Assembly: GCA_026192395.1 (NCBI GenBank) | Contig: WACF01000001.1 | Location: forward strand, 2,974,309 to 3,038,308 | Length of the DNA: 64,000 bases | Source of the DNA: Proteobacteria bacterium 005FR1 | GTDB lineage: Bacteria; Pseudomonadota; Gammaproteobacteria; Pseudomonadales; Cellvibrionaceae | Reading direction: 5' to 3' | Shown: one piece after another, positions 52,098-61,302 of the stretch | Position numbering within the stretch: the first letter of the stretch is position 1 | Layout: each line of letters begins with the position of its first letter | Notes under the pieces: model-generated | Database searches by the model: none | Seen by the model: the letters and a program-made list of their open reading frames with translations, nothing else | What the model was told of the DNA's origin: nothing | Translations under genes and position numbers: made by a program

Positions 52098-52908
52098 TTC
52101 GCGATTGCGCACCCCGGACTTGCGAGGACGGGTGGTGGCTCCGGCTCGGCTGGACACACTGATCACGAACGGAGGCTTTGCTGCCGCGTGGCGTGAACGC
52201 CGCATTATCAAGCAAGACGGGGAGCGCCGGCAGGTGGCGGTCATCACCGCCCCTGACGGTAGTCAACTGCTGCTGAAATGCATCGCGCCGAGCGACCTCG
52301 GGGACCTGATCTGGCGCATTGCCGGGCGCTCCCCACTGTGGCGAACCCATCGAAGCCAAGAAAGCTTGTGGCAAGCAGCGGTTTGTGTCCCCGAGTCTCT
52401 GGGCGTGCTGCGCTGGAGCGGCGACGCTCAGCGGGGGCCCTGGTGGTGTCAACTGCAGTCTTTCATCGCGGACACAAAAACCCTCCACGCCGTACTGGCT
52501 GATGAGACTCGGTATGCGGGAGACCCCCAACCTCACTGGGATCTTATCGAGAAAACCGTGAAGCAGCTGGCTACCATTCACGAACTGGGTCGCTTTCATG
52601 GAGACATGAAGCTCACCAACATTCTGGTGAGCGACGACAAGGTGATTTTGGTGGATGTGGACGGACGAAGATCTGTGCGCATCAAGCGTCGGCGGCAAAA
52701 AGATTTGGCTCGTTTTCTGGTGGGTTTGCAGGAAGTTGGAGCGACGCGGACGCTGCTTATCAAAGCATGCAAGTGCTACGAGGAGCTCACCTGCTTTGCT
52801 AATAAGGATTTCTTCGCCGGCGTAGAGCGCCTGGCGCACAACATCGCTCATCGGCATGTCGGACGGTACGGCATCGATCTTGAGCCCTTGAACTTGCAAC
52901 TCGACTGA
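52084..52908 (+). CDS. WaaP-superfamily LPS kinase (third of three)
   Basis: 274 residues. Kinase motifs: SQLLLKCIAPSD (ATP Lys), RFHGDMKLTNILVS (catalytic Asp) and KVILVDVDGRRSVR (metal Asp). A basic RIKRRRQKD patch follows. Overlaps the preceding kinase by 14 bases and is followed ten bases later by a GT2 gene, so it is part of one long transcript. Target sugar unknown. Confidence 0.87.
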   Translation: MSRRDSRLRTPDLRGRVVAPARLDTLITNGGFAAAWRERRIIKQDGERRQVAVITAPDGSQLLLKCIAPSDLGDLIWRIAGRSPLWRTHRSQESLWQAAVCVPESLGVLRWSGDAQRGPWWCQLQSFIADTKTLHAVLADETRYAGDPQPHWDLIEKTVKQLATIHELGRFHGDMKLTNILVSDDKVILVDVDGRRSVRIKRRRQKDLARFLVGLQEVGATRTLLIKACKCYEELTCFANKDFFAGVERLAHNIAHRHVGRYGIDLEPLNLQLD

Positions 52909-52918
52909 AGCTGATAAA

Positions 52919-53875
52919 TTGAATACCGAATCAAGGTCAACGGTAGCCGAATCGAATGCGGTGTCGGTAATCATTCCGTCCTACAATCGCTGGCCGCTTA
53001 TTGCAGAGGCGATCGAGTCTGTTCTCATGCAGTCCTATCCGGCCACGCGCTGCGTGGTTGTGGACGATGCCTCGCGCGACGACTCCGCCGAGCAGATCGC
53101 GCGGCGATTCGGCGATCGTGTGATGTTGATCAGAAACGATCGCAATCTGGAGAAATCGGCATCCCGCAACCGCGGTGTACGTGAATGTGGAACCGAGTTC
53201 GTCAGCTTTCTCGACTCTGACGACGTGCTGACTCCCGGCTCGGTGGCTGAGAGGATGCGCGTCTTCACGCAGGATCCCACCTTTAATGGTGTGGCGTTTG
53301 GCGCCTGCCTGCACGAAAACCGGCAGCATTCCCAGCCGCCTTCCACGCCGGCTGTATTGAATTTGGACGATTATCTGGCGGGCGTCGGCGAGCTGCGCAC
53401 CAACGGCTTCTTGCTGCGCCGCGATGTGATGCTGGCCAAGGGCATGTACAACGAGAGCCTGACTAACCGCGAAGACATCGAGCTTTTCATTCGCCTGATG
53501 ACGCAGCTGGAATTTCGCTCGAGCGGCACGGTAGCGTCGATTTATCGCGCGGGCGGCAGCGCCCGTGCCCGGGACAATTGGAACAACATCATTCGCCAGG
53601 GTACCGCGCTGACTGATGCGCTTGCCCAGGAACGCTTGGTGATGTCCGTGCTTGGTCCTCGATACCGACGGCTGCGTTGTGACGAGTACAGCGAGCTGCT
53701 CCGGGCTCTCTACCGCAGCAGGCAGTACCGACAGTATCGCGCTGTCTATATGCAGGCGCGCGGGGAAAACGTGCTTCCTTTTTCAGCCAAAGACCTGCGT
53801 CGCTACGCCCTGGCAAGCGTGCTCGCGGCCATCGGGGCAGGGCATACAGGTCAGAACAAGGAAGCGCTACGATGA
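52919..53875 (+). CDS. GT2 family glycosyltransferase, 318 aa
   Basis: GT-A fold enzyme with SVIIPSYNRWPLIAEAIESVL (nucleotide-binding start), VVVDDASRDDSAE, and the DxD-type SFLDSDDVLTPGS. The acceptor half carries REDIELFIRLMTQ (ED in the catalytic-base region). The start is TTG with no strong ribosome-binding site; its position ten bases after the kinase stop supports it. Expected to add a core or surface sugar. Overlaps the next gene as ATGA. Confidence 0.9.
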   Translation: MNTESRSTVAESNAVSVIIPSYNRWPLIAEAIESVLMQSYPATRCVVVDDASRDDSAEQIARRFGDRVMLIRNDRNLEKSASRNRGVRECGTEFVSFLDSDDVLTPGSVAERMRVFTQDPTFNGVAFGACLHENRQHSQPPSTPAVLNLDDYLAGVGELRTNGFLLRRDVMLAKGMYNESLTNREDIELFIRLMTQLEFRSSGTVASIYRAGGSARARDNWNNIIRQGTALTDALAQERLVMSVLGPRYRRLRCDEYSELLRALYRSRQYRQYRAVYMQARGENVLPFSAKDLRRYALASVLAAIGAGHTGQNKEALR

Positions 53876-54999
53876 AAAAAACTATCCTGCACGTGATGAA
53901 GCGCTACGAATCGAATGCGCCGCTAATCAACAGCATGGTGAAACCTGAAAACGACGAGTTTCGGACGCTCGCGTGCTATCTCTCCGGGGAGCCGGACGGG
54001 AAAAACAACATGGAGACGATAGCGGCGGAAACCATTTACAGCCGGATACCGAAGAAGAAGGTCACCTGGACACAGCTCTCCACGTGTCGCAAGCTCGCGG
54101 ACATCATCGATGAGAAAGGTGTCGATCTTCTCGTCTGTCAGTTTCGCCGCGCCATTCCGATCGGCGTGATTGCAGCACGCCTGTCGTCCCGAAAACCCAA
54201 GGTGGTTGGCGTGTTGCACGGCATTGTGGGCGGTAAGGTCGGCTACGGGCGCAAACTGCTCAACTACGTCATCTACAAGCAGCTGGCCAAGCTGGTGTCG
54301 GTCTCCGAGAAAGGGATCGATGATATCGTCAGGCTCAATATCGCTCTCGATCGCAATAAGCTTACCGCCATTCCCAACGGCTTGGGTTGCGCGCCTTTCC
54401 TTGCCGAGCCCCGACTCGGTCGGGCGGATATTTTTCCGGAATTCGGCGAGCGCGACTTTGTATTCGGAATGGTAGGGCGATTAGCACCAGTCAAAAACCA
54501 GGGTAAGGTGCTCGAGGCTTTTGCCCGCATTGCCGAAGATTTCCCGGCGGCGAAACTGGGCATATTCGGTTCCGGTCCCCTGGAAGCGGAATTGAAGGAG
54601 CAGGTGCGATCGTTGCAGCTGGATGATCGCGTTCGATTCATGGGACACAGCGGAAATATCCCGGATGTTCTCAAATCCCTCGACTGCTTTGTGATGCCTT
54701 CGCTTCGGGAAGGCTTCCCCATGGCATTGATGGAAGCAATGGTCAGCGGTCTGCCCATAATCACCTCCCGTGTCGGTGGGATGTGGGAGCTGATACCCGA
54801 TCAAAGCTTCGGAATTCTCGTCGACCCCCGATCCGTTGATTCCATCGCTAATGCAATGAAAGCAGTTTTGCAAAGTCCGCCGGACGCCAATCGCCGCCTC
54901 GGAGAGAACGCAAAAACTCGCGTCCTGGAACACTTTACGGACGAGACGATGGCTGATCGCTACGAAGAGCTCTATCGTCAAACACTGTCGGACGTGTGA
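53872..54999 (+). CDS. GT4 family glycosyltransferase, 375 aa
   Basis: GT-B fold retaining enzyme: GVLHGIVGGKVGYGRKLLN in the acceptor half, VFGMVGRLAPVKNQGKVLEAF opening the donor half, and MPSLREGFPMALMEAMVSGLPII with the EX7E motif. Probably builds the outer core with the GT2 enzyme whose stop it overlaps. Precedes msbA by 35 bases. Confidence 0.92.
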   Translation: MKKTILHVMKRYESNAPLINSMVKPENDEFRTLACYLSGEPDGKNNMETIAAETIYSRIPKKKVTWTQLSTCRKLADIIDEKGVDLLVCQFRRAIPIGVIAARLSSRKPKVVGVLHGIVGGKVGYGRKLLNYVIYKQLAKLVSVSEKGIDDIVRLNIALDRNKLTAIPNGLGCAPFLAEPRLGRADIFPEFGERDFVFGMVGRLAPVKNQGKVLEAFARIAEDFPAAKLGIFGSGPLEAELKEQVRSLQLDDRVRFMGHSGNIPDVLKSLDCFVMPSLREGFPMALMEAMVSGLPIITSRVGGMWELIPDQSFGILVDPRSVDSIANAMKAVLQSPPDANRRLGENAKTRVLEHFTDETMADRYEELYRQTLSDV

Positions 55000-55034
55000 A
55001 TGCTCGGCAGCCAAGACCATAACCGGAATTCAAA

Positions 55035-56933
55035 GTGACGGAAGATACTACCCAGCCAACAGTGCGGCGAAAATCCGACCCCAGCGGGTGGCGCGTCTAC
55101 CTGCGCCTTCTGAGCTATCTGCGCCCGCATATCTTCATGTTCTCGCTGAACGTGTTCGGCTTCTTCCTCTATGCCTCCACCCAGCCCATGCTGGCGAAGC
55201 TCACCGAGTTCGTCATCGATGCGCTGGAAAACCGCTACGAACCAGCGAGAACGGAAGAAGCCAGCGGGCCTTTTGCCGATCTGGCCGAACGACTCACGCC
55301 GGACTGGGAGTTTCTCTCCTCCTTCAGCAACGAACTGCTGATGGTTCCCTTCCTGGTGATCTTCATCTATCTGCTGCGCGGTGTCGGTCTGTTCGTGGGT
55401 AACTACGCAATTGCCAATGTGGCGGAGAACATCGTCCATAGGCTGCGCACCCAGGTCTTTGACAAGCTCACGTCGCTCCCTGCCGCCTACTTCGACGACA
55501 ATACCTCAGGCCATCTGATCTCCAAGATCACCTACAACGTGGCCCAGGTGACCGTCGCCGCGACTGAAGCGCTGAAGATTTTACTGCGTGAAGGCTTCAC
55601 GGTAATTCTGGTGATGGCTTATCTGTTCTGGACCAACTGGCAGCTCACCATGATCTTCGTGGCCATCGCGCCAGTGATTGCCCTTTTTGTCTCTATGGCG
55701 GGCCGGCGTCTCCGCCGTATCAGCGGAAAACTGCAAACCGCGATGGGTTCGATCACCAGCATTTCCTCGGAAATGATCGGCGGCTACCGGGTGATGCGCA
55801 GCTTCGGTGGCGAGGAGTACGAGAAGCGGCGTTTTCGCGAGGCAAGCCGCTACACCTATCGGCAAAATCTCAAGATGGTTTTTACGGCCAACCTGGCCAC
55901 GGCCATCAATCAGTTTATCGTCGCCCTCGCACTCGCGGCGGTGATGATGATCGCCATCAGTTTCGTCGGCACCAACGGCGCCGGGGAATTGGTGGGCTAC
56001 ATGGTGGCGGTTGGTTTATTGCCCAAAGCGATGCGCCAGCTGGGCGACATTTACGGCAAAATCCAGAAAGGTCTGGTGGCGGCGCACAGTGTCTTCGAAC
56101 AGATCGACCAGCAAGGCGAGCAGGACCAGGGTCAGCACGAAATCGAGCAGGCCCGGGGCAAGGTGGTATTTCGCCACCTTACCTTCCGCTATCCCGGTTC
56201 TGACGAGACGGCGCTCAATGATATCGACCTGCTGGTTCAGCCCGGCACCACTGTGGCGCTGGTCGGCAAATCAGGCAGTGGCAAGTCGACGCTGGTGAGC
56301 CTGATTCCTCGCTATTATGATTTCGGCGATTCGGGAGAAATCCTGCTGGACGACCGCAACATCAAGGATTACACGTTGAGCAGCCTGCGCCGGCAAATCG
56401 CCCTGGTGACTCAGGATGTGGTTTTGTTCAACGATACGGTCTACAACAACATCGCCTACGGCGATTTGGCCGACAAAAGCGAAGAGGAAGTGCTCGACGC
56501 AGCGCGCAATGCCCACGCGCTGGAATTCATCAATAAGCTGCCGCAGGGCATTCACACCCAAATCGGTGAAGATGGCACTCGCCTGTCCGGCGGTCAGCGT
56601 CAGCGCCTGTCGATCGCCCGCGCTTTCCTCAAAAATGCCCCGATTCTGATCCTTGACGAGGCCACCTCCGCGCTCGACAGCGAATCGGAAAACCTCATTC
56701 AGGATGCGCTGGAGCAGGTCATCAAGAATCGCACGACTTTCGTGATCGCTCATCGCCTGTCCACGATCGAAAGTGCGGACATGATTGTGGTGATGGAGGC
56801 AGGTCGCATCGTCGAAGTCGGCTCGCACCGAGAACTGCTGGCGAAGAAAGGCGCATATGCCAGACTGCACGCCGGGCAATTCAAAGAAGAACAGACGCAG
56901 ACGCCACTCGCCAGTCAGCAGTCGACAGAGTAA
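55035..56933 (+). CDS. msbA: Lipid A/LPS flippase MsbA (ABC transporter)
   Basis: Half-transporter, 632 residues from a GTG start. Six-helix membrane domain (about 20-340) and an ATPase domain with Walker A GKSGSGKST (about 412-420), signature LSGGQRQRLSIARAF and Walker B ILILDEATSALD, plus the switch His in IAHRLST. Flips core-lipid A across the inner membrane, the step after the enzymes encoded upstream. An N-terminal insertion (residues about 65-90) is longer than in E. coli. Confidence 0.95.
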   Translation: MTEDTTQPTVRRKSDPSGWRVYLRLLSYLRPHIFMFSLNVFGFFLYASTQPMLAKLTEFVIDALENRYEPARTEEASGPFADLAERLTPDWEFLSSFSNELLMVPFLVIFIYLLRGVGLFVGNYAIANVAENIVHRLRTQVFDKLTSLPAAYFDDNTSGHLISKITYNVAQVTVAATEALKILLREGFTVILVMAYLFWTNWQLTMIFVAIAPVIALFVSMAGRRLRRISGKLQTAMGSITSISSEMIGGYRVMRSFGGEEYEKRRFREASRYTYRQNLKMVFTANLATAINQFIVALALAAVMMIAISFVGTNGAGELVGYMVAVGLLPKAMRQLGDIYGKIQKGLVAAHSVFEQIDQQGEQDQGQHEIEQARGKVVFRHLTFRYPGSDETALNDIDLLVQPGTTVALVGKSGSGKSTLVSLIPRYYDFGDSGEILLDDRNIKDYTLSSLRRQIALVTQDVVLFNDTVYNNIAYGDLADKSEEEVLDAARNAHALEFINKLPQGIHTQIGEDGTRLSGGQRQRLSIARAFLKNAPILILDEATSALDSESENLIQDALEQVIKNRTTFVIAHRLSTIESADMIVVMEAGRIVEVGSHRELLAKKGAYARLHAGQFKEEQTQTPLASQQSTE

Positions 56934-57040
56934 AACTGGCTCGTGGTGGTGGCGAAACAAGCGGCGTTTATTAGGCGCTGAGAACAGCGAAACCTTGGAG
57001 TCGCTAGTCTGGAGACTGGTGGCTCAAACTGGAGACCGAA

Positions 57041-58471
57041 ATGCAATTGAACATGCCCCGCTTCAACACCTCCCAGGTTCTGGTAGTCGGCGACGTAATG
57101 CTGGATCGCTATTGGCATGGCGACACCAACCGCATTTCCCCTGAAGCGCCAGTGCCGGTGGTAAAGATTGGCCGCCAGGAGGATCGCCCCGGTGGCGCGG
57201 CCAACGTGGCCCTCAACATCGCCGCCTTGGGCGCGGGCGCATCCCTGACTGGTGTCATAGGTCAGGACGAAGCGGCGCAAAGTCTCAAGGCCACCCTCTC
57301 GGCTGCGGGCATTCTCGCTGACTTCCATCAAAGCGCGGACAAGCCCACCATCACCAAACTGCGCGTCATCAGCCGCCATCAGCAACTTATCCGTATGGAT
57401 CTCGAAGAGAATTATGCGGACGACGACTGTCATGGCTGTCTCGAGAAAACGGAAGCCATGCTCCCCGGTGCGGGCGCGGTTGTGCTCTCTGATTACAACA
57501 AGGGCACCCTGCGGGATGTGCAGTCGTTCATTCAGCTGGCGAGAAAATTTTCCGTGCCCGTCCTCGTTGACCCCAAGGGCACTGACTTCGGGCGCTACAA
57601 AGGTGCCACCTTGCTGACACCGAACCTTCACGAATTCGAAGCCGTGGTGGGTAGCTGCAACAGCGAGCAGGAGCTGGTTGAGCGTGGTACTGCACTGGCT
57701 GAAAAGCTTGAACTGCAAGCGCTGCTGGTAACCCGCGGTGAACACGGCATGACCCTTTTAATCCCCGGCCAGCCGGAACTGCACCTGCCCGCCCGAGCCC
57801 GCGAAGTCTTCGATGTCACCGGCGCTGGCGATACCGTTATTGCAGTACTCGCGGCAGCACTGGCCGCCGGCGAAAGCTATGCGCAAGCGGTCGGTTTGGC
57901 CAACCTCGCCGCCGGCATCGTCGTCGGTAAGCTCGGCACTGCTACCGTCAGCGGCCCGGAACTGCGCCGCGCGGTACAGCAGGAAAGCGGCTCGGAAAAA
58001 GGCGTGGTCTCTCTCGACCAGTTGCTGGTCGCTCTCGACGACGCCCGCGAACAACGCGAATCCATCGTCTTCACCAACGGCTGCTTCGACATCATTCACG
58101 CCGGGCACGTCGGCTACCTCGAAGAAGCTCGCAAACTCGGCGACCGCCTGATCGTCGCTATAAACAGCGACGAATCCGTCAAACGCCTCAAAGGCCCCGG
58201 GCGCCCCATCAACCCCGTAGACCGCCGCGCCGCTGTGCTCGCAGGTTTGGAGGCCGTGGACTGGGTGATCAGCTTTTCCGAGGACACGCCGGAAGAACTG
58301 CTGCGATCCATCAAACCGGATGTTCTGGTGAAAGGCGGTGACTACAGCGATGAACAGGTGGTTGGAGCGGACATCGTGAAAGCTTATGGCGGCAAGGTGA
58401 AAGCCTTGTCTCTCTATGACAATTGCTCTACCACAGCGATCGTCGAAAAGATCAAGGAAGACAGTCGCTAG
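57041..58471 (+). CDS. hldE: Bifunctional heptose kinase/adenylyltransferase HldE
   Basis: Makes ADP-heptose precursor for WaaC and WaaF. 476 residues: an N-terminal ribokinase-type domain (about 1-320; [28 protein letters not shown] anion hole) and a C-terminal nucleotidyltransferase (about 343-476; [17 protein letters not shown] with the HxGH site). GGAG lies six bases before ATG, within a GAGAC-rich leader (57007-57036). Normal fused form as in most gammaproteobacteria. Confidence 0.97.
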   Translation: MQLNMPRFNTSQVLVVGDVMLDRYWHGDTNRISPEAPVPVVKIGRQEDRPGGAANVALNIAALGAGASLTGVIGQDEAAQSLKATLSAAGILADFHQSADKPTITKLRVISRHQQLIRMDLEENYADDDCHGCLEKTEAMLPGAGAVVLSDYNKGTLRDVQSFIQLARKFSVPVLVDPKGTDFGRYKGATLLTPNLHEFEAVVGSCNSEQELVERGTALAEKLELQALLVTRGEHGMTLLIPGQPELHLPARAREVFDVTGAGDTVIAVLAAALAAGESYAQAVGLANLAAGIVVGKLGTATVSGPELRRAVQQESGSEKGVVSLDQLLVALDDAREQRESIVFTNGCFDIIHAGHVGYLEEARKLGDRLIVAINSDESVKRLKGPGRPINPVDRRAAVLAGLEAVDWVISFSEDTPEELLRSIKPDVLVKGGDYSDEQVVGADIVKAYGGKVKALSLYDNCSTTAIVEKIKEDSR

Positions 58472-58968
58472 CCGGTCTTTGGATAGCCGCGACAATGGGG
58501 GCCCCGCGGGCCCCAACCCTGAACCCCGCCCAATCTCCCCTCCTCCCGGTTCCGCGTTCGCCGGTTACCTGAAAGCTCGGTTGAGAAATCGTTAACCGCC
58601 AGCAGAAAAGAGGAATCCCGCTCCGTAACTTCCGAAAATAATGGCCCTCCCGGAAAAATTCCTTCCCGGACGACAACTTACGCACTGGCCCAGCAATCTT
58701 TTGTCAGCGGCATCTGCAACTTGACTGGCAAACTATCAATTGACCGATAAACAGAGCTGTGGCAACTTAACTGCCGACCAATAACGAGTGAATGGATTTC
58801 ACGGCCTGTTTCAAGCACTTACCGCCGCCCCCATCCGCTCCCGCCCGACCTGATATAGAGACCACGCACTCTTATCTGCAAATCAGGACATTAGATAGCG
58901 GCCGCTCGCTAACCGACATTAGATAGCGTGGTCTATCCAACAGCCTTAGCGCCACCGGGAGCGAGTGA
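58472..58968. other. Repeat-bearing gap before the cassette patch
   Basis: About 500 bases without a supported gene. A GC-rich hairpin (GGGGCCC...GGGCCCC, 58498-58514) follows hldE but lacks a T run. Near the right end a 14-base direct repeat GACATTAGATAGCG lies at 58887-58900 and 58915-58928, flanked by a near-inverted repeat (AGACCACGC near 58858 and GCGTGGTCT at 58926-58934). This could be the worn edge of an integron cassette or another insertion. Confidence 0.5.
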
Positions 58969-59277
58969 ATGCTTTTACTGCTAGCTGTGATCCTTAGTCT
59001 GGTTGAAACGTTTTGGTACTACCGTGCAATCGTCCAGTACCGTGAGTATTTTGGAGCAACTCAACCGAGGCGGGGGTCAGCGCGACAGGCTTTTGCGGTA
59101 GACGAGTTATCTCTGGTGAGTAACCCGGTACGGATGTACAGATTCGTCTTCCGTAGATCGAGTCCAGTAACCGGTAACCATGCCGCGCTGGGTAAGGTGC
59201 GGAGAAAAATCGTTACTTCATTAACTATTTGTGCAGTAGCGGCGGTGCTTGCGGGTGTTCATGTCCTGCTGCGCTAA
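58969..59277 (+). CDS. Small membrane protein in a gene cassette, 102 aa
   Basis: Two hydrophobic segments, residues 1-17 (MLLLLAVILSLVETFWY) and about 83-101 (LTICAVAAVLAGVHVLL), flank a polar, basic loop. No family recognised. Its TAA stop lies inside the inverse core of the attC at 59272, which is typical for an integron cassette gene. It has no obvious promoter of its own. Confidence 0.6.
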   Translation: MLLLLAVILSLVETFWYYRAIVQYREYFGATQPRRGSARQAFAVDELSLVSNPVRMYRFVFRRSSPVTGNHAALGKVRRKIVTSLTICAVAAVLAGVHVLLR

Positions 59278-59331
59278 CAAACGCGTCAAAGGCGACGCTC
59301 GTACCTCGCGCGCTCTACGCGGGCGTTGGGC
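59272..59331 (+). other. Integron attC site
   Basis: A 60-base site: inverse core CGCTAAC at 59272-59278, then AAACGCGTCAAAGGCGACGC, an imperfect inner stem with a TACC loop, and the terminal core GTTGGGC at 59325-59331, which fits GTTRRRY. The outer arms (AACAAACGCG and CGCGGGCGTT) are largely complementary. No integron integrase gene is present in the window. Confidence 0.75.
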
Positions 59332-59341
59332 GGTATAAAGA

Positions 59342-59806
59342 ATGGACCACGAGTCGAGGATCAACGCTGCACTTGGAAAAATACTGCGAAATTACAATTT
59401 CCTCGAATTGAACCTGGGATTGTGCCTGAGGGCACTGGCTAGCCCTAGTGATGTGAGTGCTTCGCACCGTTTGTTGCGGCGGCTAGGAATGCCGGAAACG
59501 ATCGGTCGGATTCGAAAGCTGCTCGAAGAAAGTGAGCATATCTCGGATACAAAAGCATTTGACGAATGGGCGGCACGCGCTGACGATATTCGCTCTTTGC
59601 GCAATTATTACGTTCATGCCACATGGGATTACTTGCCTCTTCGTTCAGATGCGCCTCTTGACTTTAGAATCCCTCCTTGGAGAACCGAGAAGATTGGTGA
59701 TAGATCGCAGGGTTCGATGCGTTTAGAAGAGCTGGAGGCAGATGCTGAGCGGGTTGAATCCGTTTTCGAAGAGTTTCAAGCCATTCGGAAGCAGTACCGT
59801 GTCTGA
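59342..59806 (+). CDS. HEPN-like protein in a gene cassette, 154 aa
   Basis: An all-helical, soluble protein. Residues 87-92 read RNYYVH, matching the Rx4-6H RNase motif of HEPN domains with the common polar residue after Arg, inside a helix DDIRSLRNYYVHATW. The upstream helix (AALGKILRNYNFLELNLG) fits the first HEPN helix. Many HEPN proteins are toxins or defence RNases; no antitoxin gene is next to it. It starts 11 bases after the attC core, as cassette genes do. Function is an inference from one motif. Confidence 0.6.
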   Translation: MDHESRINAALGKILRNYNFLELNLGLCLRALASPSDVSASHRLLRRLGMPETIGRIRKLLEESEHISDTKAFDEWAARADDIRSLRNYYVHATWDYLPLRSDAPLDFRIPPWRTEKIGDRSQGSMRLEELEADAERVESVFEEFQAIRKQYRV

Positions 59807-60128
59807 AGTGCCGCCTAGCAAGCGGCTGTAGTTCGGCCGCAAAGATGCGCGGCCCGGACGCACTACGCTGCGCTTCGTGACAAAAGGCTTGAAGCACCTG
59901 ATGAGCTCCTCTATGCCGCCAAACCCAAGAAACCCGGGCGAGAGTCAAAGACGTAACAAGCGCAGGCACGGCCGCGAATAATCTGGCGCTGTGCTTACGA
60001 TTTTGGCCGTGCTGCGGGCTCTATGAATCGTCGCGAACATTGAACGGTAAACAGATTCACGGCACTGGAAGAGACTTGGCAGTGAGCTCCTGAGCCTGGC
60101 CACGGGGCGAGGAGCCCACGAAGGGGTG
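59807..60128. other. Gap with a degenerate attC-like site
   Basis: From 59811 to about 59880 the sequence resembles an attC: CGCCTAGCAAGCGGC opening, complementary CGGCCGC and GCGGCCCGG segments and an ACTACGCTGCGC arm, but the final GTTRRRY core is not intact (CTTCGTGAC). The rest of the gap holds no gene I can support. Confidence 0.4.
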
Positions 60129-60477
60129 TCATCGGTCATTCGGATTCGCAGATTTAAAGTAGTGATCGCTGCCGATCTGGTGAAAGTGAGCGAGGTTTAT
60201 GTTATTCGCAAATTGAGCGCCGATTTCGATAAACCACTCGATCCGCTCTGAATCGATGGCGGACAAACAAAGCTCGAGCTGGTCGCGCTCGAAATGGAGT
60301 CCCCGTTTCAGCGATCTGTCCAGATTATTGGGCGGGCGTACAAGCAGCTTCAGATCGCGATAACGACTTAAAACGACGCGGTCCTTGTAGAGGCTCGTAT
60401 AATATCTGCGTGCGATTTTATTTTTATTTTTCGCAATAGCATTTCGATCGCTCGAATCGTGGCGCAACAGCAAGCAG
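60129..60477 (-). pseudogene. Truncated FkbM-type methyltransferase
   Basis: The minus-strand frame ending at 60129 reads LLVRPPNNLDRSLKRGLHFERDQLELCL and then IEWFIEIGAQFANNI, which resembles the N-terminal part of FkbM SAM-dependent methyltransferases up to the first SAM loop (usually DxGANxG). It then loses similarity and stops; the remaining 150 or so residues of the family are absent. It begins right after the aldo/keto reductase stop without a clear start. Most likely a gene cut by the neighbouring cassette insertion. Confidence 0.5.
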
Positions 60478-61302
60478 CTAGTGGCCAGCCCCTTTTTGAC
60501 GAGCTGCCTGCGGCAGACAGCCTTCCGCCGCGGTGACATTCTCGGCAAGGTGCACCGGATTGATCGTCCCCACAATCGCACTGGTCACACCCGGGTAGCT
60601 CAGCACGAACTCGACACTTTTTTCCAGAGTGTTTTGCTGGTTATCCGCCGCAATATGCCCGCTGGCCAGAATCTTCTTCAGAAGTACACCTTTGTTGTTC
60701 TCTCGGCAATAGTCAATCACCGCCGACTCCGCCTGCTCGTTGAGATTGAAAGTCACCATCATGCAATCGGAATATTGCGCGGCGAGCAAACCGCCTTCGA
60801 TGGTTTTGCTGGACATGCCAATGGCACGAATCAGGCCTTCTTTCTTTAACTGTGCGAGCGTATCCAGCGCACCCTGTTCAACGATTTCCTTGTCGCGGCC
60901 GTCGGAATGCAGCAGCACAACATCGAGGTAATCAGTGTCCAATCTGCGCAGGCTGCGTTCGACGCTGTGGCGCAAATGCCTGGCGGAAAAGTCGTGGGAG
61001 GACTGGCCGTTTTCGAATTCTTCGCCGGCCTTGTCGCAAATGATCCATTTGTCGCGCTGGCCTTTAAGCAGTTTGCCCAGCCGTTCTTCGCTGTTGCCAT
61101 AGGCCGGGGCGGTATCGATGAGGTTGATGCCGAGGTCGTGGGCGAGGGCGATGATCGACGCGGCTTCCCTGTCATCGGGTATGGTGAAGCGGTTCGGATA
61201 CTTAACGCCCTGATCCCGGCCGAGTTTCACGGTGCCCAGACCCAGCACACTCACTTCGATCCCGGTACTTCCGAGTTTTCTCTTCGGCAGTTCGCTATCC
61301 AT
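60478..61302 (-). CDS. Aldo/keto reductase
   Basis: NADPH-dependent oxidoreductase with a TIM barrel, 274 residues. Catalytic tetrad visible: Asp and Tyr in LIDTAPAYGNSE (about 61-72), Lys in IICDKAG, His in VVLLHSDG; the NADP site includes SAIVGTINPVHL near the C-terminus. Substrate is unknown. It overlaps the FAD oxidoreductase gene by eight bases, so the two likely form one pathway step pair. Confidence 0.93.
   Translation of the reverse strand: MDSELPKRKLGSTGIEVSVLGLGTVKLGRDQGVKYPNRFTIPDDREAASIIALAHDLGINLIDTAPAYGNSEERLGKLLKGQRDKWIICDKAGEEFENGQSSHDFSARHLRHSVERSLRRLDTDYLDVVLLHSDGRDKEIVEQGALDTLAQLKKEGLIRAIGMSSKTIEGGLLAAQYSDCMMVTFNLNEQAESAVIDYCRENNKGVLLKKILASGHIAADNQQNTLEKSVEFVLSYPGVTSAIVGTINPVHLAENVTAAEGCLPQAARQKGAGH

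Noticed and set aside
58498..58514. Intrinsic terminator after hldE
   Set aside because: The hairpin is strong but no T run follows.
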